64,000 bases of DNA from Zopfochytrium polystomum (taxonomy: Eukaryota; Chytridiomycota; Chytridiomycetes; Chytridiales; Chytridiaceae): contig JAIVFJ010000317.1 in assembly GCA_025765615.1 (NCBI GenBank), positions 1 through 64,000 on the forward strand. The letters run 5' to 3'. The notes beneath the pieces were generated by a model. That model was not told the origin of the DNA and did not search any database. It saw only the letters and a list, made by a program, of their open reading frames with translations. How positions within the stretch are numbered: the first letter of the stretch is position 1; every line of letters begins with the position of its first letter. Below, piece after piece: positions 13,696 to 24,280 of the stretch. A program made the position numbers and the translations under genes.

Positions 13696-15168
13696 ATGTC
13701 GTCGGAACAGCGACCCGCCCCTCCTTCCGAAAGAGACGCAGAGACCTCGATCGAGTCCACCACCGAGAGCCAGACCAGCGAAGTCGGGACTGAGCCTGAC
13801 GATCCTGTAACCCCTACCGACGATCTCATCCCTCCTCCTTTCACCATCCCCTCGATCGTCTCCACGATCTGCGAATTCCTCGAACCCCCTCAGCGGTTCG
13901 CCCTCGCCACACTGCACCAGCTCAAGACTGTGCAAGCCGGAGCGCTGGCTGCAGTCCTCTCGTCGGCAGCTGCGGCAGCGACGCAGACTACCTCGATGTC
14001 GGCTGGGACGAGCGCGTCCTCTGAACTGGCGGCCAACTGGTTTGCGAATACCGATCGCCTCGCCCTCGTCCGCGATCGCGGCGGAAACGCCGGCCGCCGA
14101 TTCCTCACCGCCTCTCTGCGGCGCGCAGTATTCCTCGCAAGCTGCCGCGGCGACGTCGAAGCGCTTCGATGGTGGGTGGGTGGCGGCGGAGAAGAAGAGG
14201 CCGATGTTGAGGGCGCGACGCACAAGGAGATCGGGTCTCCCGGTAGCCGGCTCCACATCAACTTGGAGGCTCTGTACCACGCCTGCATGAACGGACACGT
14301 GGAGGTCCTCCGGTGGTGGCGCGGGAGCTTCCCGGACGCGGCGATTTTGCTGGAATCTCGTGCGGTGGACGCGGCGAGCATGTTTGGCAGGGTCGACGTG
14401 CTCGAGTGGTGGAAGACCACCGCGGTCGGTGGGACGGATCCGAACGCTGCCGACGCCGGCGCGCACGATCCAGGTGAAGGCAGCTCTTCGCGGCCGTCGC
14501 CTCGGTCCGCACCCCCACCCCTGGCTTACTCGGCGTCCACAATGGACTCGCCCCTCACCCCTGTTGCGGCCCTGCAGTGGTGGCGCGACAGCGAACTGCC
14601 CCTCCGCTACACAGCGTCCGCGATGGACCACGCCAGCGGGTTCGGACAGCTCGAAAAGCTCGAGTGGTGGCGCGGCAGCGGGCTGGACCTGCGGTACTCG
14701 ATCCTCTCGATGGACGGCGCGAGCTCCAACGGCCACGTCGCCGTCCTGCAGTGGTGGCTGGACAGCGGCCTGGAGCTCAAGTTCACCTACCGCAGCATCG
14801 ACTGGGCCAGCAAGCGCGGGAACGTGGCGGTGCTGGAGTGGTGGAAGCAGAGCGGCCTCGAGTTTGCGTACACGCACAGCGCCGTCGACGGCGCGGCCGA
14901 GTCTGGGCGCACGAACGTGCTCGACTGGTGGATTGCCAGCGGGTTCGATTTGAAGTACACGGCGCACGCGGTGGACAACGCGTCGCGTTGTGGGCGCCTG
15001 GATGTGCTTGAGTGGTGGCGTGAGAATGGGCTTGATTGGAAGTATACGGATAACGCGGTCTCGTGGGCGCGCCAGAATGGCCACAACGACGTTGTCAACT
15101 GGTGGGACGAATTCAGCAATCCGCAACCCACGCCGAAGGAGGGCTTGTCTTCCTTGTTGCTGTCATAA
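13696..15168 (+). CDS. Trp-rich ankyrin-like repeat protein
   Basis: Single exon of 490 residues. The head has an acidic Ser/Thr-rich start, then an F-box-like stretch (IPSIVSTICEFLEPPQRFAL). The rest is about ten repeats of ~32 residues following the pattern ASxxGHVxVLxWWxxSGLxLxYTxxAMD, for example HVAVLQWWLDSGLELKF and RLDVLEWWRENGLDWKY. The spacing and helix-loop-helix periodicity match ankyrin repeats in which a WW pair replaces the usual LL pair. Such proteins are probably protein-interaction scaffolds, and the F-box-like head would suit an E3 adaptor; that is inference. Related copies, intact and broken, are scattered from 10 to 29.5 kb. Confidence 0.8.
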   Translation: MSSEQRPAPPSERDAETSIESTTESQTSEVGTEPDDPVTPTDDLIPPPFTIPSIVSTICEFLEPPQRFALATLHQLKTVQAGALAAVLSSAAAAATQTTSMSAGTSASSELAANWFANTDRLALVRDRGGNAGRRFLTASLRRAVFLASCRGDVEALRWWVGGGGEEEADVEGATHKEIGSPGSRLHINLEALYHACMNGHVEVLRWWRGSFPDAAILLESRAVDAASMFGRVDVLEWWKTTAVGGTDPNAADAGAHDPGEGSSSRPSPRSAPPPLAYSASTMDSPLTPVAALQWWRDSELPLRYTASAMDHASGFGQLEKLEWWRGSGLDLRYSILSMDGASSNGHVAVLQWWLDSGLELKFTYRSIDWASKRGNVAVLEWWKQSGLEFAYTHSAVDGAAESGRTNVLDWWIASGFDLKYTAHAVDNASRCGRLDVLEWWRENGLDWKYTDNAVSWARQNGHNDVVNWWDEFSNPQPTPKEGLSSLLLS

Positions 15169-15564
15169 CCTGTAATGTAGCTTTTGTTTGTAATAAAGTG
15201 TCCCGATTTGCGCCCAGTTATCTTACGACGTGAATGAGCCTCCTAACACCTTCGATATTTTATTCGAGCAACAAAAAAAGTAAATGAATAAGCGCAGCCT
15301 CGATTCGACCGATCTTGCTCCTCCACCCTTGTGCTTTTCTTCAAAAGTTGCTCATTTGGATAGGAGCGACAACCTTTCATAAAGTGGCTTGAATGGAGCG
15401 GCGTCGGGAACGATGAGACAAGGCAGGTCAGGTTTGGATACAGATCCAGCTTGTCCGGATCAACCGCAGTGTTTCACTATCCGCAGACTGCGCCACCCAC
15501 GAGGATGAGGAGACCAAGATTACAATGCTGGTCAAGCACCATTTGAACCCAAAGATCCGCAAGT
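15169..15564. other. Intergenic
   Basis: 3' flank of the preceding gene (an AATAAA at about 15192 is a plausible polyadenylation signal) and 5' flank of a broken ankyrin gene. No independent feature is seen. Confidence 0.4.
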
Positions 15565-16489
15565 TTGAGAAAGTGCGGCTGCGGATCGCCAAGGTGCTCC
15601 TGCAAGGTGCAGGGTGTCTCTTTTTTTGGCTCGCTTGCCCACCGGCTCGGCCGCCCCTACTTCGCGCTCGCAACAGTATGCCGCGCGTTCCACCGTGTCC
15701 TGTCCAACGACGCGGTCAAGCTCGCCGTCCTGCAATTGCAAAGCTGCGATCTTTCCTCCATCCTCGAGCAGTGCGCCGGCCCGCCCGATGCCGAACGCCT
15801 TTTAATCCACCACCTCACCGGCGGCTCCACCTCGCGCATGTTGACCAGGGAATCCGCCGCCGCCGCCACCAACCCCATCGTTCCTAGACCTCGCCGTCGC
15901 CCGCGGCCTCCACGATCTCGCTCACCTCCTCCTATCCCACGGCGCCGACCCGGAACGCCGCGCCCTCTGGTTCTCCCTCGGGGACGAAGGCACACGTCCA
16001 CCACGTTTCGACCATCTGGCGCGCCGTACAAAGCGACGACCTGCCCATGCTCGGGATGCTCGTGCAATACGGCGTTGCGTGCCCGTATGACGGACACCAC
16101 ACCGCCCACACCTTTGCGCGGTCGGCGGGCGCGCATCGTCTGCTGCTGCTCGCGTCGGAGAACCACCTCTCAGGCTTTGAAGTGTTCGAAGCTGGGTCCG
16201 GCAGCGCGACCAGGCGAGAGTGGGACTGGCGCTCGCCCTGGTCGTGGTGGTGAGTGTGAGGGATGCGGCTGGGGCGATTGTGCCTGCGAGCGTGTTTGGA
16301 GAACAGGACGCGGGTGGGGTGGAACGGCTGCGCGTTTGCGTTCGGCTGTGTTTGGACGCGGGGATGGACGCGGAGGAGTTGAGCGAAGCGATAGAGCGTG
16401 TGCGATCGGATCTTTCGTGGATGGAACATGCGCAGGAACTCTTCTCCGTTCGGCGGGGAGTGGTGTCAGTTCGGGAGTTAGGCTGGTAA
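15565..16489 (+). pseudogene. Frameshifted F-box/ankyrin gene
   Basis: Coding-like protein is split over three frames. The head reads LAHRLGRPYFALATVCRAFH, like an F-box-type helix. Then, in another frame, comes LAHLLLSHGADPE, a classical ankyrin turn, and in a third DDLPMLGMLVQYGVACPYDG and LLLLASENHLSG. The last part, from about 16220, reads VERLRVCVRLCLDAGMD to a TAG at 16487-16489. One of the shifts could be an intron (a GTGAGT lies at about 16249 and an AACAG near 16305), but the first shift, near 15880, has no convincing splice pair. I therefore read it as a decaying copy related to the ankyrin gene at 27172. Confidence 0.55.
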
Positions 16490-16569
16490 ACATCGTAAAA
16501 TAAGGTCCTAGAGTCGTGGTTGGGCATTGAACACGCGACGATCTCTCAGTATGCCGTTGAAGTGCAAAT

Positions 16570-17524
16570 TTGGCGGCGAAGCTGACTCGGCTGCCCTCTG
16601 TTACATCCACGTCGGCACATCATCGACCCCCAGCGATTGATGGGGACCAAAGGCCGGTCGCTGCGTGGAGCTCGCCACAGCCTCCGCTCTGGCACCAGCA
16701 CTCCTCTTGGCAGTCGGCAGCCTCTTCATATTTTTTATTTTTCTCTCGTCGCACTTGTGGGAACATGACAACGTGGACTTTGTTCTCGTGGCTTGGTCGC
16801 TTGATCCGAGCTGACCTCGCCGTTGACTGCGACCGCCCAGCCGTGCTCTGCTTTGAGATTGAAGACGCCGGTCGCGGATTCCATCTTTCACGCCTTCATC
16901 AACCACCACCGCGTGACGCTTACGGAACTGACGCGACAGTCCTGTCGCCATCCTCAGGCAAACCATTCGCGATTGCTGCCGCCAACTTCTTCACCAGCCT
17001 CGTCGCAGACAGCGACGACGTCCAATGCCAAAGTCAGACAGCACTCTCTTCGCAGGAGATGTTTGTGTTCGAGGGCCAGTATCCACTTGTGTTTCTCCCC
17101 TCCCTGGACGTCGCGCTGCGTCGCCACTGGTACCGTCCGCGCGGGATGATTGTTTTCGTCGATGTTTCGTTCGAGTAGGTCGACGCCTTCTCCGCCGCCT
17201 CCCAGCTGCTCGATCTATTTTCGCACCCTTTCCTCGCCGGCCTGCCTGCCTGCGGTCGTGGTCGCGACCAAAATTGAGCAGCCAAATTCGAATTTGAGCG
17301 GATTTCTCGACGCTTTTGCAGCGGCTGGCTGTGCTCGAGGCAACGCCTGGCCATGGTATCGGTCAGTCCGCGTGGCCGTCGGCTCGTTCGTGCCGGCCAG
17401 CAAAATCGAGATAACGGCGCCGGCCCGCCCAGATCAGCGTTTTGAGTATGATGATTTCTGGTCTGTCGGAGATGGAGCGGGGTGGCTGCTAGAAGAATTC
17501 GAAAACGATGGGAAGGCTTCTTAG
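16570..17524 (+). pseudogene. Unrecognised broken coding region
   Basis: A 202-residue frame (16570-17178) stops at a TAG after IVFVDVSFE. The same frame continues beyond the stop with protein-like sequence (VDAFSAASQLLDLFSHPF). The open sequence then moves to another frame that runs to 17524 and ends EEFENDGKAS. A single stop plus a shift suggests a decayed gene. No family is recognised. The Harbinger element is inserted 41 bases past its end. Confidence 0.4.
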
Positions 17525-17565
17525 CGAAAAGTATTCAGTGTCTCAAAACATTTACCGGATATTTA

Positions 17566-17581
17566 GGCCTCGCTCGGCGCC
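17566..17581 (+). repeat. Harbinger left terminal inverted repeat
   Basis: GGCCTCGCTCGGCGCC, perfect match in inverse to 21073-21088. Preceded by TTA. Confidence 0.9.
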
Positions 17582-17760
17582 GAAAATCTCCTAAATGAAA
17601 AACTGTATTGTATCGTGATTTGTCTCTCGGCCGCTACAATTCACTCTTTCCCGCACGGGTCGCTCGGCGCCGGATTCTGTTTGCCACTTTTGCTCCAGTC
17701 TGCTCGGCGCTGAGTGGATCCAGATAAAAAACAGGAAAATTGGAAAAAATGCTCGGCGCC
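17573..17760 (+). repeat. Subterminal CTCGGCGCC motif array
   Basis: The 9-mer CTCGGCGCC/T occurs at 17573, 17663, 17703 and 17752, the first inside the terminal repeat. The right end has only the copy in its terminal repeat. Clusters of this kind are usual candidates for transposase or Myb-partner binding sites; binding is inference. Confidence 0.65.
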
Positions 17761-17928
17761 AGATCCAAATCAGGCAGGTGGCCGAGCCGTGCATGAACTG
17801 CTCAGCCCCGCCGTTTATCTTCCCGCAAAAAGGCCAGAATCGAAAAACAGGTGGGGACCTGTATTTCGCCTTTTGTTTGGGACATTTGACCGTTGTTTTG
17901 ACTGCCCGCTCTGCACCGATCTCCGATC

Positions 17929-19460
17929 ATGGACAACAGCAATGAGGAGTCAGAAGCACACACAGAGCTCGACAAGTACAACCACCACCAGATACAGAAA
18001 CACCACACCTTGTTCAGAAACGCTGCATCCCGCTGTATAATCGTTCTTGCATCAGCCGTGGTCGCTTCCCTCTCGTTGGAACACACCATCCTTCCGCAAT
18101 GGGCTCGGTGGTTTTGCAAGACAGCTGTATGCACGTCCAAGTTGCGTGGTCAAGACTGGTTGGACGAGCTTCGCAGGGGGCATAAGGATCGCATTCACAA
18201 TGCTCTTCGCACGGACATAGAAACGTTTGAGTTAAGTCCCATTCACCTCATTGAGGTCGTTCCTGTCCCGCTCTGATCCAATCTCTGCGATCCACCCATG
18301 GTCACAGCCGTCTCACAAAGCTTCTCGTGGCGACAGGGAAGCTCCCAAGTACTCGTTACATGTCCCACGATGAACAGCTCGCGATTTTCCTTTACACTTG
18401 CTCTGGAAACGTTTCGTCGAGGATTGTCCGCGAGCGCTTCCAGCGAAGTGCTGACACTGTCAGTCGTTCCTTCAAGGGCGTCATCCGTGCGCTTGTTTCG
18501 CTGAAGAAACGCTACTTGAAACTTCCTGTCGTTGGAGTCAGATCCACTACCCCTACTGAGATCCGCCGAGATCGCAAACTTTACTCGTACTTCAAAGATT
18601 GCATTGGTTTGACTGTGTCATGATCTGCCTTTTAATCCAACCCTTTCCTCAGGTGCGATCGACGGATCACACATCTCTGCGGCCGTTCTGGAAACTCAAT
18701 CAATTGCTTGGCGGAATCGGAAGGGTACACTCAGCCAGAATGTACTCGCTGTCTGCGGGTTTGACATGCGATTTCAGTACATACTGGCTGGATGGGAGGG
18801 AAGCGCTCATGACAGTAAGGTACTGTTGTTGATGAATTGCACGATCATCTGAACAGTCTCGAAAAGGTCCTTTCAAATGCGTTGGAATTGGGGTTTTCTG
18901 TCCCTCCAGGAAAATACTACTTAGCTGATGCTGGCTACGCGCTGTCCAGCCAGTTTCTCGTTCCATATCGAGGAGTCCGTTACCACTTGAAAGAATTTGC
19001 ACAAGGAAACTTGAGGGAGTGTTGCTTCTGCTTCTTTGCATTTCTCTTCTGCGATCCTCTCCCCATACACCTCCGGCACACATTATTTTCTCACTAAATG
19101 TTCTCTACCGCCCACAGGCCTTCAGGTCCAAAGGAGCTGTTCAACCTCCGCCATGCTTCTGCAAGAAACGTCATTGAGAGGATCTTTGGAGCCTTGAAGA
19201 AACGCTTTCCTATGCTCTCCAACATGAAGCCTTTCCCAATCGAAGTGCAAGTGGATTTGGTTACTGCGCTTGCAATTTTGTTCAACTTCATTTGGGAGGA
19301 GGGAAGGTCTGATAGCTTCGACGATTCTGTTGATGACGAATTGTCGGATTCACCAGATGATGACACAGGTGTGGCAGATGACCGAGGGGCTGGGGCTTTT
19401 CGCAACAAGATAGCCATGCAGATGTGGAATGATTATGTCGCTTTTCGTGCTTTGCGTTGA
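17929..19460 (+). CDS. Harbinger DDE transposase
   Basis: Five exons (17929-18255, 18321-18606, 18653-18819, 18867-19018, 19118-19460) give 424 residues with every junction in frame. Introns are 46-99 bp. The N-terminal helix-turn-helix-like part includes YMSHDEQLAIFLYTC and RIVRERFQRSADTVSRSFKG. The catalytic core has the DDE_Tnp_4 marks: GAIDGSHISA (first Asp), GWEGSAHDSKVL, YYLADAGYAL (second Asp) and ARNVIERIFGALKKRF (Glu). The acidic C-terminus is typical. It would cut and paste the element at TWA sites together with the Myb-like protein. Donor of intron 1 (GTCGTT) is weak and could be refined. Confidence 0.85.
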
Positions 19461-19481
19461 GACCTAAAAAGCTCCATGACT

Positions 19482-20916
19482 TCAATGCTTTTGCTTCACC
19501 AAGTGCTTGATGAAGCCCACGCGAACACGATCATCTTGGAACGAGAGAAACAAGTTGGCATTTACTGGGTTACTCGCAAAAATCTCACTAGCAACAAAAA
19601 TGTCTTCCATACGAAGGAACTCATTCAGAGGGTCGACATCATCTGATCGAACCAGAGAATTGAGCAGACCACCAGCTTGCATGATGTTGCTCATCCGCAT
19701 CACTGCTGCCGAGGGTGGCATGGGGGGTAAGGGTGAAGGAGCAGGGATAGGGTTTGCAGCTAGGTCAGCGATCGATTGTCCCAACTTGTCAAGTGAGCCC
19801 TGCCATGCGATAGTTGCTTGTGAAGCCGATCCTTGGCCTTTGGCATGCGATCGCTTTGGCCGCATCCCAACACCAATGGACTCGTCAGGACACGCAGCTC
19901 TTTGTTTCTGTGAGACCCCGGTTGCTAGAGCTGGTGCAGGTGATGGCGAAGTCGATGCTGCTGAGGGTGTTGTTGGATCAGTGTTGAGAGCAAACGGAAT
20001 TTCGTCAGCAGTCTCGTCCTCACTGCTGTCATTGTCATTGCTGTTGCCCTCTTCGTTCAAAGAAAGCGTGTCGTCTGTTGGAGCCTCTGACAATCCACTG
20101 GCATCAGCTTCCGCCTCGTTTGCAGTTTGACTGCGTGCTGAAGATGCCCTCTTTGCCGAAGAGCTTTTTGCAAAACGTCCACTTGCAGCAGTCTTTTCAA
20201 ATATCGACTTCAGCACGGGATAGTCAGGGCAACCAAGAGCCCTTAGGTCTTTGTACATCAGACGGGAGCCTTTTGGTTGAGCCTGAGAAGAGTAAAAGGT
20301 ATGCAATCAGAAGAAAAGCCAATGAGAAGGACGAACGAGAGGGCAAATCTAGGAATACCCACCGCTACGAATGCGTCGAAAACGACGTCGTCGACCAAAG
20401 GTTTGAAAGACTGCTCACTCCAGCCCCACCCACTCAAACCCTTCATCTTCTGGATTGCCTCCCACCTGAAGCAAAGCATACAATGAGATCGACGGGTCCC
20501 AGGTCGCAAGTTGATGAACTCAGTCAAACAGCTCACCTCCTCTTCTCAACATAGTACCGAGACTTAAGCGGCTGAATGGCCACTGCCATCTTAAATCGAT
20601 GGATGAACAACGCCTGTGCTTTCTTCCAGGCCTCCGGCTTCAAACTTCCCCCAGCCTGTTTTCCTTTCTTCGCCAGGTGCTGCAACGTCTTCAACAGAAA
20701 GGAAGCTCTTTCACGTGTCCAGGCCATTTGCTCATGCAAAGGGCGATCGGTTTTCTCTCCATTGTCGCTGAAGGCATCGTCGCTGAGGGCAGTTGCAGTG
20801 ATGGAGATGGACGACTCGGACGCTGGTACGTCTGGTGAGAAATCTGTTGGTGCAGCAGTTTGGGGAGGATGGGCTGTCCGCTTTGGCGGCTTCTTGGCAG
20901 ATGCTTTCCCTCCCAT
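19482..20916 (-). CDS. Myb/SANT-like DNA-binding protein of Harbinger element
   Basis: Three exons on the minus strand (20537-20916, 20363-20465, 19482-20282) give 427 residues. The Myb/SANT-like fold is spread over the exon junctions: MAWTRERASFLLKTL, then KSRYYVEKRR, then WEAIQKMKGLSGWGWSEQSF, then VVFDAFVA and YPVLKSIF. This matches the Myb_DNA-bind_3-type proteins that accompany Harbinger transposases. The second half is Ser/Ala/Asp-rich with a Pro-rich stretch and a C-terminal helical part ending FIKHLVKQKH. In characterised Harbinger systems the Myb-like partner binds subterminal DNA and brings the transposase into the nucleus. The gene ends 21 bp from the transposase stop, in tail-to-tail arrangement. 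Confidence 0.85.
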
Positions 20917-21072
20917 TTTGGCAAAAACAGAAACCAAATCTCAATCAAGGCAGAGACCTTGTACACAGATTGAATCATCATTCAGATGCGATCTGCGATA
21001 ATATGGAGAGAAACAGAAACTGAATCGGGAAGGACAAAATTTTGGTTCAGAATCACGCCTTGATATTTTTTT

Positions 21073-21088
21073 GGCGCCGAGCGAGGCC
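21073..21088 (-). repeat. Harbinger right terminal inverted repeat
   Basis: GGCGCCGAGCGAGGCC, followed by TTA at 21089-21091. Confidence 0.9.
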
Positions 21089-21135
21089 TTAAGTATTCAA
21101 CATATCCCACCAAGCTCAAACACAGTATATCATAA

Positions 21136-22369
21136 TCAAACATCGCTCTTTGACAGCAAACCGCTCGTTTCCCACCAGGTTTGAACACTTTTCGCCAGTT
21201 TTGACTCCACCAGAGACGCGTCATACTTTAGAACAAGTCCGCTCTCAAGCCACCAGTTGAGCACCACGATTTGCCGAGAACGGCTTGCGCTCTCCAAAGC
21301 AGACTTGTACTTGAGCTCCAAGCCACTGTCCTTCCACCATTGCAAAACGTTCAAATGTCCAGCCAGGCTTGCTTGATCCAAAGACCTTTCCGTGTATCTC
21401 AGCTCCAATCCTGAGTCGTTCCACCACTGCAGAACTGCCGTGCTGCCGCTGGCGCTGGCTTGGTCCATCGCGGTGGAGCTGTACTTGAGCTCAAGACCGC
21501 TGTTTTTCCACCATTACAGCACTTTGACGTCGCCGCAGCCAAAGACGCTGTTTACGTTCATGCAGTCGCCCGAGTATCTGAGTTCGGCCCGCTGTTCCAC
21601 TACCAGTCCAGCACGTGAGTCAGCCCCCTAACGCTGGCGCCATCCATCGCCATGCTGGAGTACTTCAAATCCAAGCCGCTGTCGCGCCACAACTGCAGAA
21701 CGGCCACGTTCCCAGCCTCGCTTGCCGCGTTTCTCAGAGTACCGAAACTCTAAACCACTCTGCCTCCACCACTGCAGAATCGCCACCTCACTTTACCTAC
21801 TGCCCGTTCTTCAACCACCAATCCAGCACCGCGAAGTGCTTGTTGCACGTCGCCCATTTCATCGCCGCTGCGCCGTACTCGAGCTCCACCGGCTGCGTCT
21901 TCCATCACTCCAAGACGCCGACGTGGCCGTTTTTGCTGGCGGCGACGATCGCCTCCTCGGAGCAGCTGAATTCCAGACCCGTGTCCTTCCACCACTGCAG
22001 CGCGGCGACGCTTCCACCCGCGCTCGCTTCGATCATGACGCGATGCGGGGTGTGGGTTCCGACGATCTGGCCGTTCCGGTGCAGCAGCGACAGCAGCTCG
22101 ACATTGTTGGTGCGGCTGGCTCGCGTGAAGATGTCGCCGACGAGGACGCAGAGAAAGGTGGCTTGGGTGCGCTCGAAGCGTAGCAAGGTCGCGACGCGGT
22201 ATCGGTCCGTTGGGTCGTGGATGTAGCCGCAGATCAAAAGGTGGGCCACCGCAGGCGAGGTGTGGCGCGTGCGGCGCGAGGCGCAGGAACAGAACACGGC
22301 AAAGACAAAGAAGAAGACGAATAAAAACTTCCAGTTGCCTAAGCTCCCTGGGAAGATGGCCGGATCCAT
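21136..22369 (-). pseudogene. Broken Trp-rich ankyrin-like gene
   Basis: Read on the minus strand, the head (RYRVATLLRFERTQATFLCV) and a chain of WW repeats parallel the intact neighbour at 22356-23429, including AALQWWKDTGLEFSCSEE, TAVLQWWNDSGLELRYTE and LNVLQWWKDSGLELKYKS. Frame breaks occur near 21905 and again between 21850 and 21560. A TAA at 21514-21516 replaces the Gln codon expected in VLQWW, a single C-to-T change. The last part (21136-21468) is open and ends naturally. It is divergently placed to the intact gene, and the two start regions overlap by a few bases. Confidence 0.75.
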
Positions 22370-23429
22370 CGCCGTCGATCACCTTTCGCATCGCAGGCTT
22401 CCCGCAGGCGTCGCGATCGAGATCTGCCGCTACTCCTCGCAGTCTGCGCGCGATCGCTTCACGCTCGCTTCTCTCCTCCGCATCCCCAGAATCCAAGCCA
22501 CCACAATGATGGAGCTGGGCGGCAGCCTTTTCCTCGATCGCGTTGAATCCACCAGCCTCCTCGACTTTCTTCTGCTCCACCTGCCACGCCCTCTGTTCGA
22601 AGCATCGTACACTACCGATGCAATGGATCGTGCAAGATCTATCGAGGTACTGCAGTGGTGGCTGGAGAGCGGCCTGGAGCTCCGTTACACAGAGCGCGCG
22701 ATGAATAACGCCAGCAGCACGCAGATCTTGCAGTGGTGGAAAGAGAGCGGGCTGCCGCTCGTGTACGACGGATGGGCGATGGTGGCTTCCAGCGATTGTG
22801 AGTCCGTCGACTTTCTGCAATGGTGGAAGGACAGCGGATTGGAGTTGAAGTACGACAAACGAGTCATCAACCACGCCAGCAGTAATGGACAACCCCACGT
22901 GCTGCAGTGGTGGAACGAGAGCGGACTGCCGTTCGAATACGACACCACTGCAATGAATGTCGCGTCCCAAAAGGGTCACATAGAAGTGTTGAACTGGTGG
23001 AAGGACAGCGGCCTCGTGTTGAAGTACAATAAGCTGGCAATGGACGGTGCAAGCGAGGCTGGCGAGACGCGGGTTTTGCAGTGGTGGCAGGACAGCGGCT
23101 ACCTGATCAGATACTCTGCCGATTCCATTCGTGACGCTGTCCGGGCCGGCATGGTGAACAGCTTGCAGTGGTGGATGGACAGCGGACTGCCCGTCGACTG
23201 GGATTTTTACTATTTCGTGGACGCCGGAAAAAAGGAGGTGCTGGACTGGTGGGAAGAGTCTGGTTTGTTTCAGGAATGCCTGGATACCAAAGATGACCCG
23301 CAATGGACAATTCAGGATGCAGCTTCTTACCTCCGGTGGACTGATTGTCCTCCCGACGTAAAGCAGTGGTGGTGGGACGTGCGGTCGCGCGTCAAGCAAT
23401 CTTCAGCCAGCGATAATGAAGAGCAGTGA
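22356..23429 (+). CDS. Trp-rich ankyrin-like repeat protein
   Basis: Single exon of 357 residues starting MAGSIAVDHLSHRRLPAG. The head (IEICRYSSQSARDRFTLASL) is F-box-like. It is followed by nine or so ~32-residue repeats: VLQWWLESGLELRYTERAMN, ILQWWKESGLPLVYDGWAM, FLQWWKDSGLELKYDKRVIN and so on, fading toward VDWDFYYFVDAGKKEVLDWW. Most repeats keep the WW pair and the SGL turn. Upstream in-frame codons exist back to 22260 but use no ATG, so 22356 is taken as the start. A truncated tandem copy follows at 23789. Confidence 0.8.
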   Translation: MAGSIAVDHLSHRRLPAGVAIEICRYSSQSARDRFTLASLLRIPRIQATTMMELGGSLFLDRVESTSLLDFLLLHLPRPLFEASYTTDAMDRARSIEVLQWWLESGLELRYTERAMNNASSTQILQWWKESGLPLVYDGWAMVASSDCESVDFLQWWKDSGLELKYDKRVINHASSNGQPHVLQWWNESGLPFEYDTTAMNVASQKGHIEVLNWWKDSGLVLKYNKLAMDGASEAGETRVLQWWQDSGYLIRYSADSIRDAVRAGMVNSLQWWMDSGLPVDWDFYYFVDAGKKEVLDWWEESGLFQECLDTKDDPQWTIQDAASYLRWTDCPPDVKQWWWDVRSRVKQSSASDNEEQ

Positions 23430-23788
23430 AAGGCTCCACCTTAGTCCTGAGTCTGGCAAAGAACGCACCCCGAGTGAGTAAAAGAGTGAAAACAGTGAAG
23501 AAGGTGTGTGTTTGCGAAGAGTCCTCCTGAACTTCGCGTCGGAATGTCAACTGCGAATGACAAACTCGCCGGCCAATCTGCGTAGAATGGCAACGCGAAT
23601 CGGTTCTTTTCATCCACAAGACTTGCGCAGCGACATCATTGATGCACGTTACCGCGACTGCTTCCGAACGAAAGGGTTGCTGCATTGGTCCAGTACGAAT
23701 AGCTTATGCAAAACTGCATTCCTATTCAAATGGTCGCGAAGCGGAAACCCTTTAGAACCGTGGACTAAACGAGGGAATGTGATAAAAA
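23430..23788. other. Spacer between tandem ankyrin-like copies
   Basis: No coding or repeat signal found between the intact gene and its damaged copy. Confidence 0.4.
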
Positions 23789-24280
23789 GTGCGTACCAGC
23801 AGAGGCGAACAAACCCACCTGCTGCAGTGGTGGAAGGATAACGGACTGCCATTCAATTACGATGGTACCGAAATAAGCGCTACGTCCGAGACGGGGTGCA
23901 TGGAAGTGTTGGATTGGTGGAAGGACGGCGGCCTGGTGTTGAAGTACCTGTTGGGTGGCGATGAATCGTGCAACCGAGGCTGGCGAGACGCGCGTTCAGG
24001 CGTGGTGGAAGGCAGCGGCAGCACGCTCAAGTACACTGCAGACGCCATTCGTCACGCTGTCCGCCCTGGCAAGGTTAACAGTTTGCAGTGGTGGAGGGAC
24101 AGAGGACTGCCCGTAGATTGGAATCAAACTTGGGCTGTTTTGTGGATGCCGTGCTGTGCTCGAATGGATCCGAGGCGAGCCAATACGGACCACTTGGAGT
24201 GGTTTGAGAGCAGTGGCTTCGTCAAAGAGCTTGACTGTCCCCTCGCCTACGCCTGTATCAAGAAAAATTCCTACATCTGA
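23789..24280 (+). pseudogene. Truncated copy of the 22356 ankyrin-like gene
   Basis: Covers only the C-terminal repeats: LLQWWKDNGLPFNYDGTEI, MEVLDWWKDGGLVLKYLLG, VNSLQWWRDRGLPVDWN. The DNA around 23905-24120 is clearly parallel to 22985-23210. A frame slip after LVLKYL turns the expected repeat into GDESCNRGWRDARSG, and the frame is recovered at STLKYTADAIRHAV by a second change. The head and first four repeats are missing. Confidence 0.75.

Larger units (their letters stand above)
17566..21088 (+). mobile_element. PIF/Harbinger DNA transposon, complete
   Basis: A 3,523-bp element with 16-bp perfect inverted ends (GGCCTCGCTCGGCGCC) and a TTA duplicated on both sides (17563-17565 and 21089-21091), the 3-bp TWA target duplication typical of PIF/Harbinger. 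It carries the two expected genes in convergent orientation: a DDE transposase (+) and a Myb/SANT-like DNA-binding partner (-). Both genes rebuild into full frames with consensus splice sites and neither has an obvious lesion, so the copy may be autonomous or only recently silenced. Confidence 0.9.
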
